Below, one piece after another: positions 19,481 through 28,399 of a DNA stretch of 40,000 nucleotides (its first letter is position 1; each line of letters begins with the position of its first letter). The notes beneath the pieces are model-generated. The model saw only the letters and a program-made list of their open reading frames with translations, made no database searches and had not been told where the DNA came from. The DNA is taken from the NCBI GenBank assembly GCA_902618195.1, contig CACMZO010000011.1, positions 1-40,000 of the forward strand, read 5' to 3'. Source of the stretch: an uncultured SAR116 cluster alpha proteobacterium. Its GTDB lineage: Bacteria; Pseudomonadota; Alphaproteobacteria; Puniceispirillales; Marisalimonadaceae. The position numbers and the translations under genes were made by a program.

Positions 19481-20733
19481 TATTCTTCTAGTTCTTTCCA
19501 TAATCTCAATTTAGATAAAAAGTTTTTATCTTTTTGTAATATTCTAATTTTAATTCCAAAGAGTCTAAACTCTTGTCCAGGGTTTGGAATTGTTTTTGTT
19601 TCAAAAACAACCAACCCGGCAATAGTATTGTAATTTTCATCTGGTAAATCCCAAGCTAGAGAACGGTTTAAATCTCTTATTGTAACTGAACCGTCAATTA
19701 TCAAAGAGCCATCAGGTTGTGATTTTACACCTTCAACATTTATATCAGTTTCATCATCAATTTCTCCAACAATTTCTTCTAAAATATCTTCTAATGTCAC
19801 AATTCCACGAAAATCACCATATTCATTTACTACAATTGCAAAGTGCTCTTTCCTACCTCTGAAAATTTCTAATTGATCTAATATTGGTGTCGTTTCTGGG
19901 GCAAAGTATGGATCGATTAAAATATTTTTAAGATCAAATGATTTTGTATCCTTAAAATTGTTTCTTTGCAAAAATCTGAAAAGTTCTTTTGCATGCAATA
20001 TACCAATAATATTATCTTGTGTGCCCGAAAAAACAGGTATTCTAGTGTAGGGACTTTCTCCAACAATTTTATAAATATTTGCTGCAGATAAGTTAATATC
20101 AATCATTGTCACTACCCCTCTATGTGTCATGACTTCTTCGATATTTACGTCTTCAATGTCAATCATACTTGACATTATTTTTCCTCTTTCGATAGCCCTG
20201 GTTTCTTTTCCGGCATGCAATCTTATCATTCCTTTTAATTCTTCTGTCTTAGCTTCTTCGCTAGCATAATCTGGTCCAGTTATTAATTTTGAAAATTTTT
20301 CTGTTAAGAAAGTTAAAGGAGTAAAAACTATAATAATTAAATTAATTAATGGTGATACTATAAGTGCAATTTCATCTGCATTTTTAAGAGCATAAGTCTT
20401 TGGTATCATCTCAGCAAAAATGACAAGAATTATAGTTAATATAATTGTAATAATAATCAAAGGTATGTCTGTAAAATATTGTATTGCAAAACTAGTCGCA
20501 TATACTGAAGCAATTATATTTACAAAATTATTACCTATAAGTATTGTTCCAATCATTTTATCTCGATTTTTTAAAATCTTTTCGATTAATTTTGCTTTTT
20601 TATTTCCTTTGTTTACAAGCTCATTAATACGAGCTTCAGATACAGCTGTTAAGGCAGTTTCAGAGCTTGAAAAAAAAGCAGAACATATAATTAAAAATAA
20701 AATAATTAGTATAAAAATACTTAATTCATTCAT
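19480..20733 (-). CDS. HlyC/CorC (CNNM-CBS) membrane protein
   Basis: A 417-residue inner-membrane protein of the CorC/CNNM family, linked to Mg2+ or Co2+ efflux. The N-terminal CNNM (DUF21) domain (about 1-190, four membrane segments) starts with SAFFSSSETALTAVSEAR. A CBS pair follows (about 205-325, VMTHRGVVTMIDI and the HFAIVVNEYGDFRGIVTLEDILEEIVGEI segment). The protein ends in a CorC/HlyC transporter-associated domain (about 345-417). The old 'hemolysin' label is not supported. Its start overlaps the aroB stop by 8 nt (ATGAATGA). Confidence 0.93.
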   Translation of the reverse strand: MNELSIFILIILFLIICSAFFSSSETALTAVSEARINELVNKGNKKAKLIEKILKNRDKMIGTILIGNNFVNIIASVYATSFAIQYFTDIPLIIITIILTIILVIFAEMIPKTYALKNADEIALIVSPLINLIIIVFTPLTFLTEKFSKLITGPDYASEEAKTEELKGMIRLHAGKETRAIERGKIMSSMIDIEDVNIEEVMTHRGVVTMIDINLSAANIYKIVGESPYTRIPVFSGTQDNIIGILHAKELFRFLQRNNFKDTKSFDLKNILIDPYFAPETTPILDQLEIFRGRKEHFAIVVNEYGDFRGIVTLEDILEEIVGEIDDETDINVEGVKSQPDGSLIIDGSVTIRDLNRSLAWDLPDENYNTIAGLVVFETKTIPNPGQEFRLFGIKIRILQKDKNFLSKLRLWKELEE

Positions 20734-21865
20734 TTATCAACTCATTTAAAAATTTTTTTAATGTAATTTCATCTACATCATTTCTTATTAATGCACTTCC
20801 TATTCCATTAGATAAAATAAATGTAATTTTTCCGTTTTTAACTTTTTTATCTAAATAAAATTTATTTAAAAGTTTTTTTGATGATAATTTAATGTCCTTA
20901 ATGTCTTTTAATTTTGTTGGAAGATTAAATTTTGATATTAATTCTATACATCTCTTAGCTTCTTTTTTTGAACATAAATTCATATGGGCACTTAGTTTAA
21001 ATGCACAGGCCATTCCAATTGCAACGGCCTCACCATGAATTAATTTCTTACTATCATAATTTATTAAATTTTCAAATGCGTGGGCAAAAGTATGACCAAA
21101 ATTTAAAATGGCTCTTATGCTGTGTTCTTTTTCATCTATAGATACTATCTTTGCTTTAATTTGACATGATTGAAAAATAATATTTTCGATATATGGACTT
21201 TTTAGTTTTTTAATACTTTCAATATTTTTTTCTAAATAATTAAAGAACTTTTTATCATATATAAAGGAATATTTAATTACTTCTGCAAAGCCTGCTAAAA
21301 GCTCTCTTTCTGGAAGTGTTTTTAAAAAATTTATATCAATTAAAACTCCTTTTGGCTGATAAAAAGTTCCAACAAGGTTTTTTCCATGTTTTGTATTTAT
21401 TCCAGTTTTTCCTCCTACAGAACTATCTACTTGAGAAAGTAGAGTTGTTGGAATATGTATACATTGAACTCCCCTTAAAACAATGGAACTAGCAAGACCA
21501 ACCAAATCTCCTGTTACACCACCACCTATGGAAATAATAATAGAATCTCTATTAATTTTATGAGACAAAATTAAATTTAATAAAATTGAGAGTTTGTCAA
21601 AATTTTTGTTTTTATCTTTTGATTTGATTTTGAAAAAAAAATTTTCTGACCCTAGTTTAATTGATAATTTTTCAAAGTTTTCAATCAAATTTTTATGTAA
21701 TTGTAATTTATAAAAAAATTCATCATAAATTATAAAAATTTTTTTTCCTTTTAAAGTTTTGGAAAAATTCTTTTCCAATGTTTGAATGAAATTATTTCCT
21801 ATCAATATTGAGTATTTAAATGATTTATTCTCATTAATAACTGATATTTTTTTCAAGACAGTCAT
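20726..21865 (-). CDS. aroB: 3-dehydroquinate synthase
   Basis: Second enzyme of the shikimate pathway, converting DAHP to 3-dehydroquinate in the cytoplasm. The 379-residue protein has the NAD-binding SIGGGVTGDLVGLAAS-like segment, the IPTTLLSQVDSSVGGKTGIN signature, and the metal ligands in GFAEVIKY (Glu), LNFGHTFAHAFE (His) and HGEAVAIGM (His). The start overlaps the aroK stop by 4 nt (ATGA), so the aroK-aroB pair is translationally coupled, as in many proteobacteria. Confidence 0.97.
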   Translation of the reverse strand: MTVLKKISVINENKSFKYSILIGNNFIQTLEKNFSKTLKGKKIFIIYDEFFYKLQLHKNLIENFEKLSIKLGSENFFFKIKSKDKNKNFDKLSILLNLILSHKINRDSIIISIGGGVTGDLVGLASSIVLRGVQCIHIPTTLLSQVDSSVGGKTGINTKHGKNLVGTFYQPKGVLIDINFLKTLPERELLAGFAEVIKYSFIYDKKFFNYLEKNIESIKKLKSPYIENIIFQSCQIKAKIVSIDEKEHSIRAILNFGHTFAHAFENLINYDSKKLIHGEAVAIGMACAFKLSAHMNLCSKKEAKRCIELISKFNLPTKLKDIKDIKLSSKKLLNKFYLDKKVKNGKITFILSNGIGSALIRNDVDEITLKKFLNELINE

Positions 21866-22398
21866 GATATACCTTTTATTATTTTATTACATAAATCGTT
21901 AATAGAAAGATTATCTGTATTAATTTTTAAATGTGATTTTTGATAATTTTTAATTCTTTTATTTAATAACATTTCAATATTGGTCTCAACATTACCTTTT
22001 ATCATAGGCCTATTAAAAGCTTTGCCAACTCTTTTGCTTAAAACTTTGATGTCACTATTCAACCAAATCACCTTAGAATTATTTAGAAGAAATTCTCTAG
22101 TATTTTTACTTTCAAAAGCACCTCCACCTAAACTAATTATAGCCTTAACATTTTGACTTAAGCATTCACTTACTTTAAAAAAAATAACCTTTTCTTCTAT
22201 TAAACGAAAATGTTTCTCTCCAAACTTCTTAAAAATCTCACTTATTTTTAAATTTTTTTCTAATTCAATAATTGAGTCTATATCTAAAAAACTTATTCCT
22301 AATTTTTTAGCTAATACACTTCCACAACTAGTTTTACCAGAACCCATCATCCCTACTAAAGTAATTAACTTAATATTATTGTTTGTCATGGTATTCAT
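21862..22398 (-). CDS. aroK: Shikimate kinase
   Basis: Phosphorylates shikimate with ATP. About 178 residues, with Walker A GMMGSGKTS (16-24), the shikimate-binding FLDIDSIIE and FRLIEEKV segments, the ISLGGGAF loop, and the lid Arg region NRPMI. Three starts are possible (TTG 22407, ATG 22398, ATG 22389), and none has a clear ribosome binding site. I chose 22398, with doubt. It is the first gene of aroK-aroB-corC-DUF2889. Confidence 0.94.
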   Translation of the reverse strand: MNTMTNNNIKLITLVGMMGSGKTSCGSVLAKKLGISFLDIDSIIELEKNLKISEIFKKFGEKHFRLIEEKVIFFKVSECLSQNVKAIISLGGGAFESKNTREFLLNNSKVIWLNSDIKVLSKRVGKAFNRPMIKGNVETNIEMLLNKRIKNYQKSHLKINTDNLSINDLCNKIIKGIS

Positions 22399-22500
22399 AT
22401 ATTGCAACTATAACGTATATAAGCGATGAAAATTCATTTATTTTTAAAAAAATGTAAATAAAGACAAAAACTTGCCACAATCTTTTAATATCACACTTTA

Positions 22501-22629
22501 ATGAAAATTATAATTTCAATAATTTTTTTATTTATTGTAGGTTTTTTTACATATATTTACACATGGGATATACCTGTGCCAGAAAAAGAAGTAAAAAAAG
22601 AAATAAATATTTTGGATCTTAAAAAATAA
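22501..22629 (+). CDS. Small single-pass membrane protein, 42 residues
   Basis: An ATG-initiated reading frame of 42 codons. The N-terminal hydrophobic segment (MKIIISIIFLFIVGFFTYIYT) acts as a membrane anchor, followed by a short polar tail starting WDIPVPEKEVKKEI. The WDIPxPxKxVxKxI pattern recalls tiny conserved proteins that I associate with this locus in other alphaproteobacteria, but this is from memory and no function is known. It ends 4 nt before the start of the exported protein gene and is probably co-transcribed with it. It is small enough to be missed by gene finders. Confidence 0.68.
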   Translation: MKIIISIIFLFIVGFFTYIYTWDIPVPEKEVKKEINILDLKK

Positions 22630-22633
22630 ATTT

Positions 22634-24355
22634 ATGAAATTATTATTTATTTTATTCTTAGCTTTATTTTCAAACTCTGCTTTTCCTCAGACACTAAAAA
22701 ACTCCGACGATAACTTTATCAATTTAACAAATGAAATAAAAGGTGACCAAAAAACATCAAATGATGTTAAAAATGATAAAACAATTGACAAACAAAGTGA
22801 TAATGAAACCAAAAAATTAGAACCTGTTATTATCGGCAAGCTTGAAATACCTTCCCTAGGTTCTATTGGTGTAGAAACAAATTTAAATAAAAAAAAGGGT
22901 TTAAGTTTATGGAGTGATTTTACAGCTAATGATGCAATAAAGTATTTAAATTTATTACCAAATAATATCTCTAGTAGAGCTTATCAAAGATTTTTAAATG
23001 AAGTATATGCCAGTACATCTGAACCGCCTAAAGGAAATTCTGATGAAATTTCTAAATTTTTAGAGACTAGATTGGTCAAATTAGCTTTAAATGGTCAAAC
23101 AGATTATTTAATAAAAATAATTTCTCAATTGCCTGATAGTCCAAAATGGGAGAGTTGGAAGAAATGGTATGTGATTCATCATTTTTTAGTTAAAGACGAT
23201 ACTAATGCTTGTCTTAAAATATCCAATACAACTAAGAATTATGATAGTATTTTTTGGAAAAAAGCTAATCTATTATGTCTTATTCTTCAAAGAAATTTAT
23301 CTGAAGCAAATTTCATATTTGATGTTATGCGCTCTCAAAATTTATTAGATGAAACTTATGAAACACTAATTGATAAAATTTTAAACGAAAAACAATTAGA
23401 AAAATTCAATTTTAAAGATAAATCAGTTACACCACTCAATTTGATTTTGTTAGATATAACTAAGTATCCAATTAGTTTTGAAATGATAAAAGATTTTGGT
23501 TTTGAATATAAGTGGCAATTATCAAACCTAATATATTTAAAGCCTGAAGCAAGAGCATTGCTTATTGATCAAATAACGACAGTTAAAGATATAAATAGTG
23601 ATTTATTAATTAAAATATATCAAGACATTAAACTTGAAAGTTCTAATCAAGATGAGACACTAAAAAGTTTAAATTTAAATCCTAATGGATTGATTAGAGC
23701 TAAGGTTTGGCAAAATGCAATGAAAATTAAAGATAGTTCGGAAAAAACTGAATTTATACTAAAAAGTCTTTTAATTGAAAACAAACATAATAATTCTAAA
23801 ATAGCCTCAGAGCTATACATTCCATCTTTGATTTCCTTAAAAACTAATTCATTGTCTCAATCCCAAGCTCAGCATATCAACTACATATATAATCTCAATA
23901 ATCCAGAAAAATTTGTTGATTCACCTTTTTCACAAATATTGTTAGATCCTAAAAATAAAGTGTGGGATGAACAATTTATCTCACGACACAACGCTTGGAA
24001 TCTTGTTAATTTCCTTAGCTATTTAGGGATGCGGTCACCTGAAATTACGTGGGAAAATAATCTTAATTCCATGTCAAAAGATATAAAAAAAATAAATGAT
24101 AAATTTTCTTTAAATATTTCTTATGAAGATTTTATTTTAAGTAGGGGAATTTCTAATAATATTAAAGAAAAAAATTATTTAAAGGCAATTTTATTAATTG
24201 GTAAATTGATAGGTGAAAATGAATTAAAATTTTTAAATTTAACAACTTTTCAAGCAATTGATATGTATTTAACTGATTTAGATTTTTTAACTTTACGTGA
24301 TGAATTTAGAAAAGAAGTTTTATATGAAAAATTTTTCTATTCAAAAAATCTTTAA
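22634..24355 (+). CDS. Exported conserved protein of unknown function
   Basis: A 573-residue protein with a clear signal peptide ([19 protein letters not shown], cleavage near residue 19), so it is periplasmic or outer-membrane associated. A charged, low-complexity segment follows (about 20-65, rich in Lys, Asp and Asn). The rest looks all-helical, with repeated leucine-rich stretches resembling a solenoid or TPR-like fold. It resembles long hypothetical proteins located before xerD in alphaproteobacteria, sometimes mislabelled 'antifreeze' proteins. I recognise no enzyme motif. Its upstream neighbour is the 42-residue membrane protein and downstream is xerD, 1 nt away. Confidence 0.82.
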   Translation: MKLLFILFLALFSNSAFPQTLKNSDDNFINLTNEIKGDQKTSNDVKNDKTIDKQSDNETKKLEPVIIGKLEIPSLGSIGVETNLNKKKGLSLWSDFTANDAIKYLNLLPNNISSRAYQRFLNEVYASTSEPPKGNSDEISKFLETRLVKLALNGQTDYLIKIISQLPDSPKWESWKKWYVIHHFLVKDDTNACLKISNTTKNYDSIFWKKANLLCLILQRNLSEANFIFDVMRSQNLLDETYETLIDKILNEKQLEKFNFKDKSVTPLNLILLDITKYPISFEMIKDFGFEYKWQLSNLIYLKPEARALLIDQITTVKDINSDLLIKIYQDIKLESSNQDETLKSLNLNPNGLIRAKVWQNAMKIKDSSEKTEFILKSLLIENKHNNSKIASELYIPSLISLKTNSLSQSQAQHINYIYNLNNPEKFVDSPFSQILLDPKNKVWDEQFISRHNAWNLVNFLSYLGMRSPEITWENNLNSMSKDIKKINDKFSLNISYEDFILSRGISNNIKEKNYLKAILLIGKLIGENELKFLNLTTFQAIDMYLTDLDFLTLRDEFRKEVLYEKFFYSKNL

Positions 24356-24356
24356 A

Positions 24357-25298
24357 ATGAATTTTGATAAAAATAAAATTAACGAAATAATTGAAAACTT
24401 TGTTTCTACAAAAGTTTTAGATAAAGGAATTACAAGTAATACTATTACAGCTTACAAAAAAGATTTAAATCTGTTTACTAATTGGTGTCTAATTAATCAA
24501 ATTAGTTTGATTGAAGCTAAAAAAAAAGACATAAATATTTATATTCATTTTTTAAAAGAACAAAATTTAAATAGTTCTTCAATTAATAGAAAATTATCTG
24601 TTATTAAAAGTTTTTATGATTATTTGTATCAAATAAATTTCATAAATTTTAATGAACTAAAAACAATAGTAACACAGAAATTAGAAAAGAATTTACCAAA
24701 ACTTTTATCGGAAAAAGAAATATTATATCTCATAGATAAATCTAGAGAATTGTATGTTAAAAATCCTATTAAAAATATATCTTATCTACGAACTCAGGTA
24801 ATTTTAGAGATTTTATATTCAACTGGTCTTCGTATCAGTGAATTGTTAAATATTAAAATCAACCAAGTGGCAAATATAAAAGATAAATTGTATATAAATG
24901 GTAAGGGTAATAAACAGAGATTAGTAATATTTAATAAAAATGCTTTAGATTTATTAAAAAAATGGATTAGTATAATGATTAAGAATAATAAAAATAAAAA
25001 CTCTTATCTTTTTGAAAATATTCACAACATAAAAGTTATTTCTCGACAACAAATATATAAAGATCTTAAAAAGTTAGCACTTAAAACAAATACAGACTTA
25101 GAAAAACTTTCTCCTCATTCGATAAGACATTCTTTCGCTAGTCACATGCTAAATAGAGGAGCAGATCTAAGAAGTATTCAAAAGCTTTTGGGACATTCTG
25201 ACATATCAACAACAGAAATTTATACACAAGTTAGACAAAATAGGCTAAAAGGTTTAGTAAATAATATTCATCCACTGAGCAATATACTAAAAAGGTAG
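24357..25298 (+). CDS. xerD: Tyrosine recombinase XerD
   Basis: Site-specific recombinase that resolves chromosome dimers at dif together with XerC and FtsK. The protein is 313 residues: an N-terminal SAM-like DNA-binding domain (about 8-100) and a C-terminal catalytic domain with Arg159 ([10 protein letters not shown]), Lys in GKGNKQR (183/186), His254 and Arg257 ([12 protein letters not shown]), His280 (LLGH) and the nucleophile Tyr289 (TEIYTQV). The C-terminal ending with NNIHPLS fits XerD better than XerC. I chose the ATG at 24357, 1 nt after the upstream stop; an in-frame ATG at 24324 would overlap that gene. It sits among housekeeping genes, not a mobile element. Confidence 0.92.
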   Translation: MNFDKNKINEIIENFVSTKVLDKGITSNTITAYKKDLNLFTNWCLINQISLIEAKKKDINIYIHFLKEQNLNSSSINRKLSVIKSFYDYLYQINFINFNELKTIVTQKLEKNLPKLLSEKEILYLIDKSRELYVKNPIKNISYLRTQVILEILYSTGLRISELLNIKINQVANIKDKLYINGKGNKQRLVIFNKNALDLLKKWISIMIKNNKNKNSYLFENIHNIKVISRQQIYKDLKKLALKTNTDLEKLSPHSIRHSFASHMLNRGADLRSIQKLLGHSDISTTEIYTQVRQNRLKGLVNNIHPLSNILKR

Positions 25299-25310
25299 AG
25301 AGTAAATTAA

Positions 25311-26255
25311 ATGATTAAACATTTTTTAACATTTGAAAAAAATATAGCTGACCTTGAAGGGAAAATAGAAGATTTAAAACATATTTCATCAAACTCTGAT
25401 TTAAATATTGCTGAAGAAATTGGTAAATTACAAAATAAAGTAGCAGATGAATTAACGGATACTTATTCTAATTTAAATCCTTGGCAAAAAGTTCAAGTAG
25501 CAAGACATCCTGACAGGCCACAGTTTCAAGATGTTATTGAGCACTTAATTGATGGTTATTTGAGTTTAGGGGGAGATCGATTATTTGGTAATGATAATGC
25601 TCTTACAGGGGGGGTAGGCTACTTTAGAGGAAAAAAAGTATTATTGCTAGGCATTGATAAAGGTAAGAATACTAACGATAGAATTTTGAGAAACTTTGGC
25701 ATGGCTAGACCCGAAGGTTACAGAAAAGCTATCAGATTAATGGGATTAGCTAATAGATTTAATTTACCTGTACTTTCTTTTATTGATACAGCCGGTGCAT
25801 ATCCAGGCAAAGGAGCTGAGGAAAGGGGACAAGCTCAAGCTATTGCATCATGTGTTGATGCATGTTTAAAGTTAAACACACCAATGATTTCTACAATTCT
25901 AGGGGAAGGTGGCTCTGGAGGAGCTATTGCATTAACTTCTGGAAATGTAATTCTAATGTTTGAACATTCAATTTTTTCAGTAATTTCTCCTGAAGGTTGT
26001 GCGTCTATTTTGTGGAGAGATGCAAGTAAAGCTAACGAGGCTGCAAAAGCTTTAAAATTAACTGCTAAAGATATGAAAAAACTAAACATCATTGATGAAA
26101 TTATTCAAGAGCCTTTAGGAGGGGCTCATAGAGATTATAACAAATCTTTAACACTTTTAGGAGATTCTATTGAGTTACAACTTAATGAATTACTTAGACT
26201 TGATCCAGAAGAATTGAAAATAATAAAACAAAATAAATATTTAAAAATCACATAG
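25311..26255 (+). CDS. accA: Acetyl-CoA carboxylase carboxyltransferase subunit alpha
   Basis: Alpha subunit of the carboxyltransferase that makes malonyl-CoA for fatty-acid synthesis; it works with AccD. The 314-residue protein has an N-terminal coiled coil (about 8-50), then PWQKVQVARHPDRPQ, RNFGMARPEGYRKAIRLM and IDTAGAYPGKGAEERGQ. The oxyanion-hole region EGGSGGAIAL follows, and SPEGCASILWRD lies near the end. All are standard. It starts 12 nt after xerD, so the plus-strand run from the 42-residue protein to accA looks like one operon. The 3' end is 15 nt from the convergent nitrilase gene. Confidence 0.97.
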   Translation: MIKHFLTFEKNIADLEGKIEDLKHISSNSDLNIAEEIGKLQNKVADELTDTYSNLNPWQKVQVARHPDRPQFQDVIEHLIDGYLSLGGDRLFGNDNALTGGVGYFRGKKVLLLGIDKGKNTNDRILRNFGMARPEGYRKAIRLMGLANRFNLPVLSFIDTAGAYPGKGAEERGQAQAIASCVDACLKLNTPMISTILGEGGSGGAIALTSGNVILMFEHSIFSVISPEGCASILWRDASKANEAAKALKLTAKDMKKLNIIDEIIQEPLGGAHRDYNKSLTLLGDSIELQLNELLRLDPEELKIIKQNKYLKIT

Positions 26256-26270
26256 TTTATATTAGATCAT

Positions 26271-27104
26271 CTAATCTATTTTATATTTCTTGTTTATAAA
26301 TAGCGAAGGTATTTTTGATCTGGCTATTTCTATCTGACGTTTTTCAATATCGTCAATTATAATATTCTTTTCCGTTTTTGCGTCTTTAAGTATTTTCCCC
26401 CATGGTGAAACTATTAGAGAGTGACCATAAGACTTTCTTTTATTTAAATAATGACCATATTGGGCAGGAGCAACTATATAGCATCCTGTTTCAATTGCAC
26501 GTGCTTTTAATAGACTATGCCAGTGATCTTTCCCAGTAATATGCATAAAAACTGATGGAACTGTAATTAAATCTGCTCCGTTTAGTGCTAGATCTCTAAA
26601 TAAATGTGGAAACCTTAGATCATAGCAAATAGTCATACCTATTTTGTAGTATTTTCCATTAACTTTTAATTTAGCAATTTTTGCAGATTGACCACTTTCA
26701 TAAGTTTTTGACTCTTGATAAGATTGTTGTTTTGATATTTTAACATCATACATATGAATTTTATCATACTTGCAAATTACTTTGCCATTTCTATTAATTA
26801 AAAAAGATCTATTAAATAACTTTTTTGTTAACATTTTGTATTCAAGAGTTTGTAAAGATCCAATTAAAATATTTACATCCAAATTTTTTGCAATTTCTTT
26901 TATCACCCTAAGAGAAAAACTATTTCTTTCAAAGCTTGCATTCATCATGGTATCAGATTTGTTAGTATTTAAAAAAGTTGCACATTCAGGAAGTGTAATA
27001 AGATCAACTTTTTTTTTGGCTGCATTATAAATTAAAGGTATTAATTTTTTTAAAGTTTTTTTTTCATCTTCATAAGATTTGTATTGTATACAAGCTACTC
27101 TCAT
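26271..27104 (-). CDS. Carbon-nitrogen hydrolase (nitrilase superfamily, Nit1/Nit2-like)
   Basis: A 277-residue cytoplasmic amidase-type hydrolase with the complete catalytic triad: Glu40 (LPECAT), Lys115 (YDKIHMYD) and Cys160 (TICYDLRFPHLFR). The segment KDHWHSLLKARAIETGCYIVAPAQ is typical of the Nit1/Nit2 branch, whose members hydrolyse deaminated glutathione or omega-amides such as alpha-ketoglutaramate. A glutathione-repair role is therefore plausible, but the substrate cannot be settled by eye. In many alphaproteobacteria this gene lies beside grxC and comF; here both are absent from its flanks. Confidence 0.9.
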   Translation of the reverse strand: MRVACIQYKSYEDEKKTLKKLIPLIYNAAKKKVDLITLPECATFLNTNKSDTMMNASFERNSFSLRVIKEIAKNLDVNILIGSLQTLEYKMLTKKLFNRSFLINRNGKVICKYDKIHMYDVKISKQQSYQESKTYESGQSAKIAKLKVNGKYYKIGMTICYDLRFPHLFRDLALNGADLITVPSVFMHITGKDHWHSLLKARAIETGCYIVAPAQYGHYLNKRKSYGHSLIVSPWGKILKDAKTEKNIIIDDIEKRQIEIARSKIPSLFINKKYKID

Positions 27105-27184
27105 AAAATTATTTCATAAATCGTTTAATAATCTAATTAATTATATGTATGCTATTTATAAATTAACCTATATAATAAAATTCT

Positions 27185-27988
27185 TTGCAAAATAATATAT
27201 TTAAAATTGACTACCAAATAAAAACTCTTAAACGAACCAGAATATCTTCTGACATAGTTAATCATAATTTTTTAATTAAATTAAGTGAAAACCAAATTTT
27301 AAGTAAAATAAATAATTTTGCTTCAAAAGTTGAAGTTTTAGTAGAACTTGGTTCAAATAGTAATATAGGTGAAATGTATAGCAAAAGTAATAATTGTCTT
27401 TTCATTTCATTAGATAATTCATTAGACTTTTTAAAAAAAAATAGCTCCTCAAATAATAACATTGTTATAGATAAAAATAATTTTCCTTTTAAACAAGAAA
27501 CAGTTTCAGGTGTGATTTCTTGCTTGTATGTGGATAGTGTAATTGACTCTGAAAACTTATTCTCAAATATTTACAAAATTTTAAAAAACGACGGATTTTT
27601 AGTATTTTCAATTTTTGGTACAAAAACAATGAAAAATGTTAAAGAATGTTTCATAAAGATTGAAGAAAAAAAATATAGTGGTATCTCACTTCGCTTTAAT
27701 CCATTATTTGATTTAGATTTAATAGGGAATGATCTAAAAAAAATAGGGTTTGAAAATGTCATTGTAGAAACTGAAATTATTAAAGTTAAATATAATAGTC
27801 TTTTTAAGTTAATGCGTGATCTTCGTGGTATGGGTATGACAAATAACCTTTTTAATAGATCAAAATTTTTTACACCAAAAAGTTTATTTGATGAAGTAGA
27901 TGAATTTTTAATAAAGAATAATAAAAATAAAGAGTTTTTAGTTCCTTTTGAAATAATAACTTTAACTGCCTGGAAAGATAATCTATAA
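27185..27988 (+). CDS. NDUFAF5/BioC-like methyltransferase-fold protein
   Basis: A 267-residue class I methyltransferase-fold protein. The SAM loop is degenerate (VELGSNSNIGE near 53-63), but the later LKNDGFLVFSIFG strand and the C-terminal LMRDLRGMGMTNNLFNR are typical of the alphaproteobacterial relatives of NDUFAF5. That mitochondrial factor hydroxylates an arginine of complex I subunit NDUFS7. A complex I assembly role is thus a reasonable inference. No ATG exists near the family's usual N-terminus. I chose the TTG at 27185, just inside the open frame, with no ribosome binding site and a TATAAT at 27171-27176 only 9 nt upstream. Confidence 0.8.
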   Translation: MQNNIFKIDYQIKTLKRTRISSDIVNHNFLIKLSENQILSKINNFASKVEVLVELGSNSNIGEMYSKSNNCLFISLDNSLDFLKKNSSSNNNIVIDKNNFPFKQETVSGVISCLYVDSVIDSENLFSNIYKILKNDGFLVFSIFGTKTMKNVKECFIKIEEKKYSGISLRFNPLFDLDLIGNDLKKIGFENVIVETEIIKVKYNSLFKLMRDLRGMGMTNNLFNRSKFFTPKSLFDEVDEFLIKNNKNKEFLVPFEIITLTAWKDNL

Positions 27989-28399
27989 GAGCAGATCTTG
28001 AAGACTTGTAACTAAGAACTTATTTGCTGGTGGCATATTATAATTGTTTAAATTATTGGCTTCAACCCATCTCAATTCAGTATGAAATTTACAAATTGGC
28101 TCTAAGTTCCACTTTCGGCTAATAAAGAGTAAAATAATAATATTAACATTTTCATTTTCATAAGTTGAAAAAACAAGAGGAGCAATACAATTCTTACTAA
28201 GATCAATATTAATTTCCTCTTTTGTTTCTCTAATTAAAGCTTGTTCTACAGTCTCATTTTTTTTTACTTTGCCTCCAGGAAATTCCCATAAGTTTTCAAA
28301 GACTTTTCCAACAGGTCTTTTACCAATAAGTATTTTATTTTCGTCATCAATTAGAGCTATTGTTGAAACTAGTTGATTTTTAACTTCTATAATCTGCAT
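27983..28399 (-). CDS. mutT: MutT-like Nudix hydrolase
   Basis: A 138-residue Nudix protein, probably an 8-oxo-dGTP diphosphatase that sanitises the nucleotide pool. The Nudix box spans residues 43-65 (G-x5-E49-x7-R57-E58-x2-E61-E62). The metal-binding glutamates are all present, but Asn64 replaces the usual glycine near the box's end. The IGKRPVGKVFENLWEFPGGKV region matches MutT closely. The ATG at 28399 overlaps the argJ stop by 20 nt, with no visible ribosome binding site, so it depends on argJ translation. Its stop overlaps the convergent methyltransferase gene by 6 nt. Confidence 0.9.
   Translation of the reverse strand: MQIIEVKNQLVSTIALIDDENKILIGKRPVGKVFENLWEFPGGKVKKNETVEQALIRETKEEINIDLSKNCIAPLVFSTYENENVNIIILLFISRKWNLEPICKFHTELRWVEANNLNNYNMPPANKFLVTSLQDLLL

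Noticed and set aside
19480-20733. Hemolysin activity of the HlyC/CorC-type protein
   Set aside because: The CNNM-CBS-CorC domain layout points to an ion transporter; the hemolysin label is historical.
24357-25298. Tyrosine recombinase as a sign of an integrated element
   Set aside because: It sits among housekeeping genes, matches XerD at both ends, and has no tRNA, attachment repeats or phage genes nearby.
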